NCBI GenBank assembly: GCA_002104985.1
Contig: MCGO01000007.1
Span: forward strand, 682,001-746,000
DNA length: 64,000 nt
Origin: Rhizoclosmatium globosum
Lineage: Eukaryota; Chytridiomycota; Chytridiomycetes; Chytridiales; Chytriomycetaceae
Reading direction: 5' to 3'
Below, one piece after another: positions 25,299 through 36,713 of this stretch (position 1 is the stretch's first letter; every line of letters starts with the position of its first letter). The notes beneath the pieces are model-generated. The model had not been told where the DNA came from and did not search any database. It saw only the letters and a program-made list of their open reading frames with translations. Made by a program: the position numbers and the translations under genes.

Positions 25299-26362
25299 TT
25301 AAGCAGAAGCAGCTGGAGCTGGAACAGGGACAGCAGCAGCAGCAGCAGCCTCCTGCTTCACACGAGTCTCCAACGCCTGGTACAAAGCCGCAGCAACAGC
25401 AGGCCTCTCAACAGATCCAGAAAGAAGTTCCTGCGCCCCAATCACGCGTCCATAAAACTTCTCGTTCTGCTCCTTCCCCTCCATCACCGCAGATCCATCC
25501 AACGACGCACCCGCAAACAACCCCTTCGACTTGGAATACGAAAACACGGGCGACGCGTAGTTCAACGACGCAGAAGCTTCAGCGGATCGGCCCACCGGTC
25601 CGGCAGCTACTGAAAGTGACCCTCCAACCTTGATATCTCCTCCCTGCGAGAACGCCTTGACGGCTTCAACTGTGTTGAGTACCATCACAAAGTCGGTAAT
25701 GTCTCCACCGATTTGGAATCCAACTCCCTGTATCAATAATCAGTTAATTATTATTAGTCATGGAGACACCACAGTCACACCCACACCCACAAACTCACCA
25801 AACCAGCTGTCTTGCAGACATTGGGGCAGACCAGGTTCCATCTTCAAGCTTGGCAATCACGATTCCGGATCCGTAACGGCCACTGATTCCCATCCCTGCA
25901 CGAGCGACTGATATGATATCCAAGAGATAAGTTAAAATTGCTTGTGCCTCCCTACAAAAACACACCTTTCGAAATCAACGCTTACCTTGCAAGATGGCAA
26001 GTCCTTTACACTTGCTGATCACATCCATGGGGATCGTGTTGTCCAGGCCGCCCGTGGTTGGGTCCGGGATGATGAACTGGTTGATGATGGCGGCGGCTCT
26101 TGTGCATTCGCCGGCGTAGTCTTGGTTGAAGACTTGGCCGGATGGGGTTGTTTCCTTTTGATTTGCGACAGCCTGTAGGGAAGAAAGGGGGGTTTGTGAT
26201 GAGTGTGTGTGCTTGAATGTAACGTAAATTGGATGCACAGGTTCAAATGTTTTTAACCTTGTCAATGCTGGCAGATCCCTTTTCGGCAACTTCAGAGATC
26301 TTGGCGCTGACGGTCGTGGCCGCTGCGTTCATCTTGGTGGAGAGCTTGGAGAAGAAGGACAT
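25299..26362 (-). CDS. SYLF-domain (Ysc84/SH3YL1-like) lipid- and actin-binding protein
   Basis: Family members bind phosphoinositides and actin at endocytic sites. Exons 26362-26258 (MSFFSKLSTKMNAAATTVSAK), 26172-25986 (ATTAAIINQF-type block, TIPMDVISKCKGLAIL), 25907-25799 (RAGMGISGRYGSGIVIAKLEDGTW) and 25737-25299 (GVGFQIGGDITDFVMVLNT, GGDIKVGGSLSVAAGPVGR, SYSKSKGLFAGASLDGS). This covers the full SYLF core. No SH3 domain follows; the C-terminus is a short Ala/Pro tail (AAAAAVPVPAPAASA), as in SH3-less relatives. One base appears missing near 25823 (ACCCCAAT-type context), which otherwise disrupts the conserved Cys-Lys-Thr-Ala-Gly stretch. Confidence 0.9.
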
Positions 26363-26528
26363 TGTTGGGTTTTGTTGTGTCTTTGGTTTGGGCAAGCTGG
26401 AAATTCAGATACAAATGGAGATGGGGAAAGTTATCATTTTTGTCAAAGAGCGAAGTATGTGATACTTCATTGAACGAAATACTTTTTTCTTTATACAGGA
26501 TATATATACTGAACGAAAACAATATAAA

Positions 26529-29500
26529 TTACAGAATAATCAAGAGTCCAAAAATGAAATGGCTTATTCCAACACGCATTGCTGTCGATGCTTTGGTAGT
26601 GCTGGCTGGAGTCGATGGAACTATGGCGTTCCCGCCACCAGAGACTGATATTGTTGGATTCGGATAAGATGGTACGTTTGGTCCTTCGCCTGGCAATGGA
26701 TTGCTTCCAGCGGGTTGAAGAGGCTGCGCAACATCTGTTTGTCCACTTGTTGACGTCGTAGATGAAGACGATGGCGTTGATACACTTGACGATGCTCTTA
26801 CAGAATGCGAGCGAATTGGGCGAATTTCGGAGTCGTCGTCACCGTCGTCGTCATCATCAAAGGGACTTTTTGTATTTGCCGTTGGGACTATTGCATCAGA
26901 ATTTAGTGTCACGAATCCGGCGTCAGTCACAGTAGCACTTGATGAAGAAGTCCTCGTTCTCCAATGATGATGCTCCAAATGTGTGATTCTGTTCAAGTTG
27001 ATCTGCCCTTCAGCCTCAGTCACTCTCATCAACCGCGTAGTTTTCGTCAAATCCCCAACATTAAGCTGACCTCCGCTCAAACTCGAAGTTCGAGTCTTTG
27101 GGGTTCTAGTCCATTGTTCAATGGTAAAGGAGAAGTCGTTGCAGTTTTCGTGACTTTGGAGGAACCACACGTTGCCTCGTCGAATCCGCTGTCTGGGATC
27201 TTTGTTGGATCTAAAACTTGTGTCTTCAAGTGTGCTGTGACAGTTCCGTCACATTGATTGTCGATAAGGAGTGTTCCGTCGCATACTCCGTATTTCATGT
27301 TCACTGTGACTGGATCGCAATCTGGGAAAGTGAATGATGTTGAATTGAAGACTTTTAAGTCTCGACGGCGGCTGTTGAATTGGGAGAAGGGGGTTCCAGC
27401 GAGTGTGTTTCCGTATCGATCCGTGATGGAGAAGTCGAATTCTATAATGTTGAGGTTCGCAGGGATGTTGAAGCTGAATGTGACTGTTTTGTTTCGAGCA
27501 GAGACTGTTACGATGGGTGATGGTTGGATGAAACGTTGGCAGAGGTCGGCGAGGAGAGCAGTGAAAGTGTTTGTTTGGTTGAGGCCTTTTTGACACGAAC
27601 TTTGGAGTCAACACAGTCACTGTATGCTTTAGGATAGTAGGGGTGACTTCTTGACACGTTGCATTCAAGGTATCCACTGACGCGTTTCGTTGAAACAAAT
27701 TGAAGTTAGGGATCTGACATGTGAAAGTTAGTATTCTTCATAAGCTCACAACATTATCTTACAAGGGATGGACACGTATCAGTACATGGAGGACCATATT
27801 CTGAACGAGTGCTGTCGCGTTGTTTACAAAATCTTGATCGGTGAGCGCGATAGTTCCATTGACCTTTGGACGATTCGGAACGCTGGTTGGAATGGAATTT
27901 CTCATTGAAGTGACAATCATGGTTGTTGTAGTAGAAGTAGCTGTGCCGTTTGTGGAAGAGCCTGGATTCGGTACTATAGTAACCGGAGCAACAGTGCCTG
28001 GAGCAATGGGTACATTCGTGGTACCTGGAGCAACAGGCACACTGAATGTGCCCCGAACAACAGACACACTAGAAGTACCAGAGCCAACAGATTCGCTCAC
28101 AATGACTGGACCAGCAGACGCCGTTGGAACTGAAGTCCCAATGGGCGCCGTATTATCAGCGATTGTGGAGGTTACAATTGGGCTCGATACACTAGCAGAA
28201 GTAATGGGTCCAACCGAATTCACAGTCCCAGTTCCTCCATTACTCGTTCCACTTGCCACCAAGCTTTGAAATACAGTCGCAGTTGTCAACACAGTCTGAC
28301 CACCAGCCGAGCTCGTCACAACAACACCACCAACAACCAGAGGAACCCCGCCACTCACAGCCGTCACCCCAACATCTCGTTTCTTTCTCCCACCAACTCG
28401 CGATGACACATCCATGCTGAAAAACGCGAGCGATCTGTGTCCAGAGTTGATTCCGACAACAAGGTTCTTGCTATCTGGTGAGACTTGCATTCCAACCCAT
28501 GTGCTTGTGATTGTTCGTTCAAGGGAAGGAATACTTCAAGTGCTGATTGTGTGTTACTGGAGAGGACGTCTTGAGGGGGCTGGATGCTGATACTTTGGAT
28601 ATCTACAAATCGATGTTAGGTCGAATAAGGGTAAGAAGGGTATACCGTGTATTGGTCGAACGATATGAGAAAACTGCTCCATTTCTTCCTGTCTCCGATG
28701 TCGCAGGTAGAGACGCAGCAACGAAGCTGAACGTCACGCCTGGTTGCAGCGAGCTAACTAATTGGCCCAAAGATTGTGTAAGAAGCGTCGAATCAAATGT
28801 GAATGATGTGCCGCTGATTAAAGAGGAGAATGCATCAACAATTTTTTGACGTGCTGAATCTGGAACGGGTAAAGAAGCTTGTCAGTTGGAATTTCTCCAG
28901 CCGCAATAGATGCTGCAACATCCGATGCGTTAAAAGGGGGGTTATTGGAGGAGTAAATACAGTCGTTGTTGTTGTGGATGACTTTGCGGTAGATGATGTT
29001 GTTGTTGAAGTGGTTGATAATGCGGTCGCGGTGGACTTTGTTGTTGATGATGTCGACGTAGATGTTGTTAGATTTATTGTGAATTTTGTAGTTGTGGAAG
29101 TGGTGGTGGTGTTTACCTTCGTGATTGTGGCAGAAGTTGAAGAAGTTGAAGAAGTGCTGGTTTCAGCTGTTGTCGATGAAGTTGTTCCTTTCGTACTCGT
29201 TGTAAATGTACTCGAGGAAGTTTCGTTGATGATGTATCACTCGTCGTAGTTGTTTGCTTTGAAGTACTTGTCGTCGTTGTTTCCTTTGAACTACTCGTCG
29301 TTGTACTTGATGTTCTTTCTGTGGACGACGTATTACTTGTAGTAGTTGTCATTTTTGAGGTACTCGTCGTCGAACTTGACGTTGTTTCTGTGGAAGACGT
29401 TCTGCTAGTAGTCGTTGTTATTTGTGAGGTACTCGTCGTTGAGCTTGATGTATTGCTCGTAGTAGTAGTCGCCTCTGTCGTGGTTGTAGATGAACTTGAT

Positions 29501-30521
29501 GTCGTTGTATCTGAGGTTGTTGAGCTCGATGTAGTCTTCATCGTTGAAGTGGTCGTCGTACTAGTAGTAGTCGTCGTGCTTGTGTAAGAACAAGATCCCT
29601 GATTCACAACTCCAAAGGACCACGCGTTTTCAAAGCAGTTCCCATTCAAATCATAATTCGGTAGAATTAGCGATTCAGGAAATGGAGGTATCACGCCATT
29701 CATTTTGTTATCGGCAAGACGAAGGGAACTCAGTTGTGTAGGTAGGGGGCTGGGGATAGGTCCTTCGATTTTGTTGTTTTCCGCGGAACTAGACGGAGGG
29801 CATTAGAATATCAACGGTTGAGGATATCCAACATACAATACGAGTAAATTTTCGGGTAGGTTTGGAAGATTCCCATTTAGTTGATTGTTTGAAAAGATCT
29901 GTATTCAAGATGATGAGAAATGTCAGCTTGAGATGGATAAGGGGTCCAAGCAGATTTTTTAGAGTAAATACGAACGCGAAAGTTAGGGTTTCAGGAAGAG
30001 GTGGTATAGGCCCTGATATTGAGTTTTTACTTAAGTCGCTACGAGATTGGGTATTGGGTATTAGTAAATGTGTCTTGTTGTTCAATACGACTCACAGCCA
30101 AGCAAGAGCCGGTGGGAGACACGTTGGCATATCGCCTCCAATCTGGCTATTGCGCAACTCTCTGAATGCGGGTTTAATACGGCATGTTGGATACAAGGAA
30201 CACTCACAGTTTTGTGAGTTTGTGAGGCTGCTGAAGTCCGGCATTGAGAGTTTGCACGTTAACGGATCAGTCAGGTCAACCAGCGAACTGCGCAACGAAC
30301 GGGTCCTTAGGCTCTTCCACTACCAACCAAGAACCAAGTACGATGCCACTAACATGCTCGTGATGAAGCCATCGCCATCGCACTCAACATACTCGCAGCA
30401 CGCTGTCTTATCATAAGACGGAAAGAGAGGATCGTACGGGAAGGCTCTCGAGCTAGGCGCAATCGGGCGTTGGAACCGGACAGAAGATTGAGACGACATA
30501 GCTCCATATGATGTTGACCAT
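26529..30521 (-). CDS. Surface-protein family gene D: LRR, long Ser/Thr stalk, diverged ectodomain
   Basis: Fourth member of the family. The start ATG 30521 gives a signal-like MVNIIWSYVVSIFCPVPT, then a cysteine cap (TACCEYVECDGDGFITSM), LRR exons (RNSQIGGDMPTCLPPAL; KNSISGPIPPLPETL; ADNKMNGVIPPFPESL) and a very long Ser/Thr stalk (about 29600-28980). The family domain is diverged (SDVAASIAAGEIPTDKLL; PGVTFSFVAASLP; VGMQVSPDSKNLVVGINSG). An extra Thr/Ser/Val-rich insertion sits before NRPKVNGTIALTDQDFV. The second half has NLNIIEFDFSITDRYGNTLAG and a hydrophobic tail (GISHFIFGLLIIL). Numerous single-base frame breaks interrupt it (near 30475, 28880, 28670, 28535, 27795, 27650, 27585 and 27100), so exon limits are approximate. 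It lies head-to-head with nothing close; the Rmd1-like gene J ends 164 bases upstream of it. Confidence 0.72.
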
Positions 30522-30684
30522 TATTGAGGGTTTTTCAATCTTCTATTTGGATTGCTTGGGTCCGGCCCACACCCCAATTCATTGCCCTGTTTTGGTCAGC
30601 CAGATTTCTGTACCGTTTACTTCTCTCTTTGTATTATTGTCGGTGTTGAATAGTAACGAATTATAGACACAAATTTAATGTGCG

Positions 30685-32047
30685 TTATGCAGCAACCTCA
30701 TCAATCTGACTCTTCTTCCCAGCCTCCCGAGCCTCCAACGCCAACCTCCTCCTCTCCAACACCAATTCCCACCGCTTCAATTCCTCCCGCTCCTCCCTCT
30801 CCTCCTCCTCCCGATCCTTCATCTTTTCCCAATAATGCACAACCTCAAACGCAATCTCAACACTAATCAACACAATAATCGCCCACTCCAACTTCAAACT
30901 GTGCTCCTCATGCAAATGATTCCGCAACACCTCCGCCAACTCGTTCGCGTAATCGAGCTTCTTGTTGAAAATCGCAATCCGTGCGCGACGTCCAGGTTCT
31001 TTGAGATTTCGTGGAAGAGGTGTTCCATGCGGGGCGAGGACCAGCAGAAGTCCGGGAGGTCGAGGAGTTCTTGGTGGAGGTTGAGGTTTCCGCGGAGAGA
31101 AAAGAGTTCGCCGAGGGATTTGAGGATTGCGTGGCGTGAGAGGGGTAATGGTTTTCCTTGGAGGAGGAGGGTGGGGATGGGTCTTGTTTTGTCGAGGTGG
31201 GATTCTAAAAGAGTTTCGAGGGAGGCGAGTTTGGCGGATCGTGCTAGCCCTGAAGAATAGGCTAGTTTCTGTTGATCGGGAGGTAGCGATGTTGAAATCA
31301 CGATGGTGTCGTTCTGGATTCCGCCATTACTATGGTATTTTGTAGGTAATCAGCATACATGAAACTCCCCTCAATGCAAAGATCTAAGTAAACTCAACTG
31401 CTCTGGATCGATGGTATAATCAAACCATTCCACTTCCAAGTCCTTGTACTTTCCAATGCCAACTTCAGTTGCAACACACAACAGATCTTCAATCTCTGCA
31501 TCTGATGCACCCCACGTCACAAGCACACCATTCGTGAAAAAGAACGCCTCGCTCTGAGAAGACATTCGAATATGATACACATCATCAGCAATAAAGGGCA
31601 GAAGAGCGTATTTGTCTTCAAGAATGGAAAGCAGAGCGGGAAAGTCGTACGATTCGCCGTAGAAAACGCCGAAGTTCTATGCGTCTAATTGAAGGATAAG
31701 TACAAGTATCAGTAGGTATCAGCAGTTAAGCTCACCTCGACCTGCTTCCTTGCCACGCCTTCTTCCTCGACTTCCTCCACCTTCTCAACAGCTCCAACTG
31801 ATCGCAGCGTCTTCTTCTTTGCCTTTTGCGCCACCGAACACCGGAACCAGGCTGACTAATGCGTTCTTTGTAAGCTGCGGCGACCGAGTCCAGCGCCCGT
31901 TTCGCATCGGAAGTTAAGCTGCGTCCAATGATCCGCGTACTTGGCTGAGTGGTAGTTGTGATGGATGCAGTTGGTGGCTCGGATCGCTGTTCCGCAAAGT
32001 CGTAGTGGCTTTGGAAGGTGTGCGACGATCCGAGGAATGCGAAACAT
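30685..32047 (-). CDS. Rmd1/Sif2/RMND1-type DUF155 protein J (mitochondrial, one C-terminal helix)
   Basis: DUF155 proteins are mitochondrial inner-membrane proteins linked to translation and ribosome anchoring. The N-terminus MFRIPRIVAHLPKPLRL looks like a targeting peptide; KAKKKTLRSVGAVEKVEEV precedes an intron ending at 31736. The domain reads ADDVYHIRM, EAFFFTNGVLVTWGASDAEIE, EVEWFDYTIDPEQLSL, SGLARSAKLASLETLLESH, LKSLGELFSLRGNLNLHQEL, DLPDFCWSSPRMEHLFHEIS. A predicted transmembrane segment (LEWAIIVLISVEIAFEVVHY) and a charged tail follow. Frame breaks occur near 31870 and 30988. It is a close paralog of gene K; the two bracket the GH31 gene. Confidence 0.88.
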
Positions 32048-32337
32048 TGGGTGCAACTTGGACAAAGAAAGGAGGTTGGAAACCACGTCACTCACTCTTA
32101 CACCCCTCGCTTTGTTTCATCATTTCAAACAGCTGCTTTATTCATTTAATATTTGAATTTATTATGTTGTTGATCCAAGTGTGCAAGCTGTCCACTACAT
32201 CCATTCTGCACTATCGTGTTGGGTTTTAAACTATTACAATGTCTCTTGATTTAATCCAATAGGTTCCATGTGATTTTGGCTTGTTCTCAATATTAATCGG
32301 AACGGAAGGAATTGTTATCCGAAGTTTCTCTGCAAGA

Positions 32338-35130
32338 ATGATGTGGTTGGCAGTCCTCATCCTCCTTTCAACCACAAACATCATCGACTGCAAAGCACAG
32401 CATCCACTCTTTGAATCCTTCGAAGTCCCAGTCTTCAATCCAAAGCCAAGCAGCGGGTCCCTTGTAAAACCAAATGCAGTTGCTCGCTTCTCCATTCTGA
32501 CTGAAAGACTAATCCGTCTCGAGTTTGACGAAAGCGGAATATTTCGAAACTTTCCTTCGTTTGCTGTGGTGAATCGGTGAGTGATTGCCTGTCAAGTTAA
32601 TAGTCAAGCGATTAACTCAAATAGATACATCAAACCGCCTCCATTCTTAATCGAATATCCTGGAAATGGACGAATGCTCGTGAAAACAAAATACCTTACT
32701 CTCTCCTATGCATACCAACACAACAACTCTTTCACCGACGATTCCTTATCCATCGAATTCCTCCACTCCAACGGAACAACATCAACCTGGAAACCAAGCA
32801 TGGACCCTGCAGAAGGAAACCTACGCGGCACAGTCAGAAACTTGGACAATTACTACAAAGCACCTGACCTCGATTGCCGCTTTGAAACCGACCCAAACCA
32901 ACATTGCACATTAGGACTCATATCCAGAACCGGATGGACACTTATCGATGATACATTCACCCCACGACTCGACCACCAAACTCCCTCAACGCAACATTCG
33001 ATTTCCCCTGGATCCTAAACGAAACCGTTCGCGACGAACCCACGAAACGCGACTGGTATTTCTTGGGGTACGGTCTTGATTACAAAGCCGCGTTGGAAAG
33101 TGGACGCTCGTGTCTGGGAAGATCCCCATGATTCCGCGATACGCGCTTGGGTCGTGGTCGTCGCGATACTGGGCGTATAATGAAGCAGAGTTCCTCCGAG
33201 TTGTGCAGACGTATCATCAGAACCGTGTTCCGTTGGACGTTTTGGTGGTTGATATGGACTGGCATAAGACTTTTTATGCTGTGAATGGGGGGCAGTGGAC
33301 GGGGTGGACTTGGGATCCGCTTTTGTTTTCTGACGCGAGAAGGTTCTTGAGTGTTTTGAAGGAGATGGGGATTCGGGTGACGGTGAATTTGCATCCTGCG
33401 GATGGTGTTATGGCGCATGAGGATGTGTATCCGGAAATGGCTCGACGGCTTGGGTATTCCAACAATCTTACGATTCCGTTCCAGTCGACAAACACGACGT
33501 TTATGAAAGAGTTTTTCGAGTGGTTATTGGAAATATTGAGAAGGATGGAATTGAGTTTTTCTGGTTGGATTGGCAGCAAGGTGAAAGCTGGCAAAAATGG
33601 ACTGGTATTGATGGACTTAATCCAACATTATGGCTCAACTACGTTTTTTGGAAGCACAGCGAACTTGCACATCCCTCTTTCCGTCCACTCAACTTTCATC
33701 GATGGGGAGGACTCGGGAACCATCGCTACCCCATCGGATTCTCAGGTAATCCCACCTTCCTCACTCCCACCAAATCACTCATCATCGCCCTCAAAAAAAA
33801 AAAAAAAACAGGCGACACATTCCCAAGCTGGGAAATGCTCACCTCCCAAATCAAATTCACAGTCACATCCTCCAACGTCCTCTTCGGATACTGGTCCCAC
33901 GACCTCGGCGGACACATGACAACCTCCGAACCAGAGCTATACACGCGGTGGGTCCAATTCGGAGCCTGGAGTCCCATTTTTCGAACACATAGCACAAAGA
34001 GCGGGAATAATGTGCGGTACTTTTGGAAATACCCGCGTGGGGAGAGTGAAGGTATGACGAGGGCTGTTTATGGACGGATGGAGCTTTTGCCGTATAGTTA
34101 CTCGATGGTGAAGGTGGCGCATGATTGTGGGGTGAGTCTTTTGAGGCCGTTGTATTATGAGTTTCCGGAGATGGAGGAGGCGTATTTGCGTGGGTCTGAG
34201 TATTACTTTGGTGATTTGTTTGTTGTGGCGCCGATTGCGAAAGCTGTAGATGCGAATGGACTTGTAGAGGTTGATTTGTGGGTTCCACCGGGGGAGTGGC
34301 TTGAAATGGGTACGGGGAAGGTTTTGAATGGTCCGTTTGTTCATTCTGGTCATTACCTCTTGGAAGATGTTCCTGTACTTGTGAAGTCGGGTGCTATTGT
34401 TCCCAAATCTTTGATGGACGATACAAAGTATTTTGGTCTGGCCTCGGAAATTCCGCGTCATTTGGTTATCGAAATCTTTATGGGACAAGCATTGAATGGG
34501 AACTTCAGTCTCTATGAAGATGATGGACTAACTTCAGATTATGACAACCCGGAGCGACAAATGAACACTCACCTTACATATAAACGGGAAGAAAAAGACA
34601 TTGTATCAGTATCAATCACTCCTGAAAATGGCGTTCTCAGTGGTATTTCAGGAAGACGAGCTTACAGACTGAAATTTCTTCAAACAGTTGGAATCAAGTC
34701 CGTACAAGTCAACGCGGTTGATATTGATTGCTCAAAGTTATGTGCGTTCCGAAGTCAAGAAATGGCCGCGTATGTTGATATTGGCGAGTTTGAAATTGAC
34801 CAGAAGTTGGATATCGTTGTTCAGTTTTCAAGCCCTTTAACTCAAGTCCCAGATGGACTCTTAGTTAAGAAAAACAGAATGTTGAAGGCGAAAGAGATGC
34901 TTGATAATCAATGGGAGCTTGAAGAGCCGTATATTTATCAAGATTATTATGCGAGCTTGCTTAAGTCGCTGTCGTTTATTCAAGCAGCTGAATTTAATCC
35001 ATTGGAGGCGGGAGAGTTTTTGAAGAAAGCAGACGCGTTGTATGGAAATGTCGTGGCTGAAGTAGCGCAGATTGTTGAGGGACGTGGAGAGGCATTGGGT
35101 TATATTTTGGATATTCTTACAAAGTTGTAA
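32338..35130 (+). CDS. Secreted glycoside hydrolase family 31 (alpha-glucosidase/xylosidase type)
   Basis: Retaining glycosidase with an N-terminal signal peptide (MMWLAVLILLSTTNIIDC). Exons 32338-32576 and 32625-33745, then 33812-35130. An N-terminal beta-sandwich is followed by IPMIPRYALGSWSSRYWAYNE, VPLDVLVVDMDWH, GWTWDPLLF and VTVNLHPADG. The nucleophile region is GIEFFWLDWQQGESWQ and the acid/base region FGYWSHDLGGH, then FGAWSPIFRTHS. The proximal and distal C-terminal sheets follow (FVVAPIAKAVD; EVDLWVPPGEW; GNFSLYEDDGLTSDY). The WLDWQQ form resembles a bacterial-like GH31 branch rather than glucosidase II; substrate not predictable. The intron 33746-33811 contains an A17 run and is readable through. 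Frame breaks lie near 32969, 33094 and 33519. A C-terminal region past the GH31 fold has no known domain. Confidence 0.9.
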
Positions 35131-35172
35131 CTTGAATCATGAAAAATGTATTAAATTCGCGATGTTCTTTAT

Positions 35173-36502
35173 CTATTCGCCGACAGAGTCTCCACTGTCA
35201 TTTGCAGAAGTTTCAACTCCATCAATCGAATCCCCAATAACCAAATCTTCCATCTCCCAGTCCCGCTCCTCGCGTTCCCTCGATTTACGTTCCCGCACTT
35301 TCTCTCGCTGCTTCAAGGAATCCACATAATTGACAGTCTCAAACGCAACAGCCACACCAATCAACCCAATCACAACCCACTCCAATCTCAAGCTATGCTC
35401 TTCATGCAGATGGCTCCTCAAAACATCCGCAAGTTCGTTCGCATAGTCCACTTCTTATTGAACACTGCGATTCTTGCGCGAACGTCCAGATTCCTGGATA
35501 CTTCTTGGAACGCGTCCTCCATCTTTGACGAAGTCCAACAAAAGTCAGGGAGGTCGAGCAACTCAGAATGGAGGTTTACGTGTCCACGGAGAGAAAATAA
35601 TTCACCGAGGGATTTGAGGATTGCTCGTCGACCGATTGGAAGTGTTTTGCCGAGAAGGAGGAGAGTTGGGATGTTTTTGTGTTTGTCCAGGTGAGTGTCG
35701 AGTTGAGTTTCTAGGGATGCGAGTTTGGCGGATCGTGCAAGGCCTGACGAGAATGCTAGTTTGGATTGGTCTTGTGGGAGGTTTGAGCCTATTATTATCG
35801 TGTCGTTTTGGATTCCGCATTCTCTGAATTTTAGTGATGCGTTAGGTTGTCTGCACGAGTTTCTAGGATGCAGAGGACTCAACTGTTCTGGATCCACAAC
35901 ATAGTCGTACCATTCGACTTCTAGATCCGGATACGATCCACTCGCCACCTTATTTGCCACACGTAACAGCGACTCGATATGATGGTCTGATGCGCCCCAT
36001 GTCACAAACACGCCATTGCTGAAAAAGAAGGCTTCTCCGGGAGTGGTGGTGGATAGGGAAGATTGATCCAAGGGAAGCTCAATGTGATAGACATCGTCAG
36101 CAACAAATGGCATTATTTTGAATCTGTTTTCGAGGATTGGAAGTAGAGTTGGGAAGGCGTATGATTCTGCCGTTGAGAAGGCAGTTGCGCGAAAGAGCTA
36201 GAAGCAGTTACTAGTTAGTACACTGTGGTATTTAAATGCGAATGAGAGTGGTAGAAACCTCCTTTCTTTGCCGAGGAACTTCTAGTTGGTTGACAGCTCG
36301 CACGCCTTTCTTCTTTGACTTTGCTGTGACGCCGTGGACTCCGCGGGCCAGCGATGTCAGCGAAGGCGATGGTTGTATCTGAATCGGCTTTTAGAGACTC
36401 GGTTGGTTGTTTGTTGGATGTTCTCACCCGAAGTGATCGTGCGAAGGCATGTCTGCTCACTGCCAACGCATTTCCCCGAAGAGTCCTCCGAATGTTCCAC
36501 AT
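35173..36502 (-). CDS. Rmd1/Sif2/RMND1-type DUF155 protein K
   Basis: Paralog of J with the same plan. Basic N-terminus MWNIRRTLRGNALAVSRHAF (targeting peptide), then AKSKKKGVRAVNQLEVPRQ at the intron. The domain contains VADDVYHIELPL, EAFFFSNGVFVTWGASDHHIE, EVEWYDYVVDPEQLSPL, SGLARSAKLASLETQLDTH, LKSLGELFSLRGHVNLHSEL, DLPDFCWTSSKMEDAFQEVS and ELADVLRSHLHEEHSLRLEW plus a transmembrane helix and charged tail. Frame breaks near 36345 and 35460 (a missing G after AAGAAG) are inferred from J. A short intron of about 33 bases (GTGCAG to TTCAG) probably interrupts LHPRNS/ECGIQND. It shares about 210 bases of upstream sequence with the divergent membrane-protein gene at 36714. Confidence 0.88.
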
Positions 36503-36713
36503 GGTAATCGAGTGGATATGGCTCCCGAATGAAAGGCCTCTGACTGGAACGAAAGAGTGACGTGGTTATGAAACGATGTGTCATCATTGTTTTGTGTGAA
36601 ACATAAAACGGGGATAATGATGAATAAGTTATGAAATCAGTGAAATTATATCATGTTTCTCCTACCATATGAATGGTTTTTAAATTACACTGGAAATCTT
36701 CAACAATACATCA

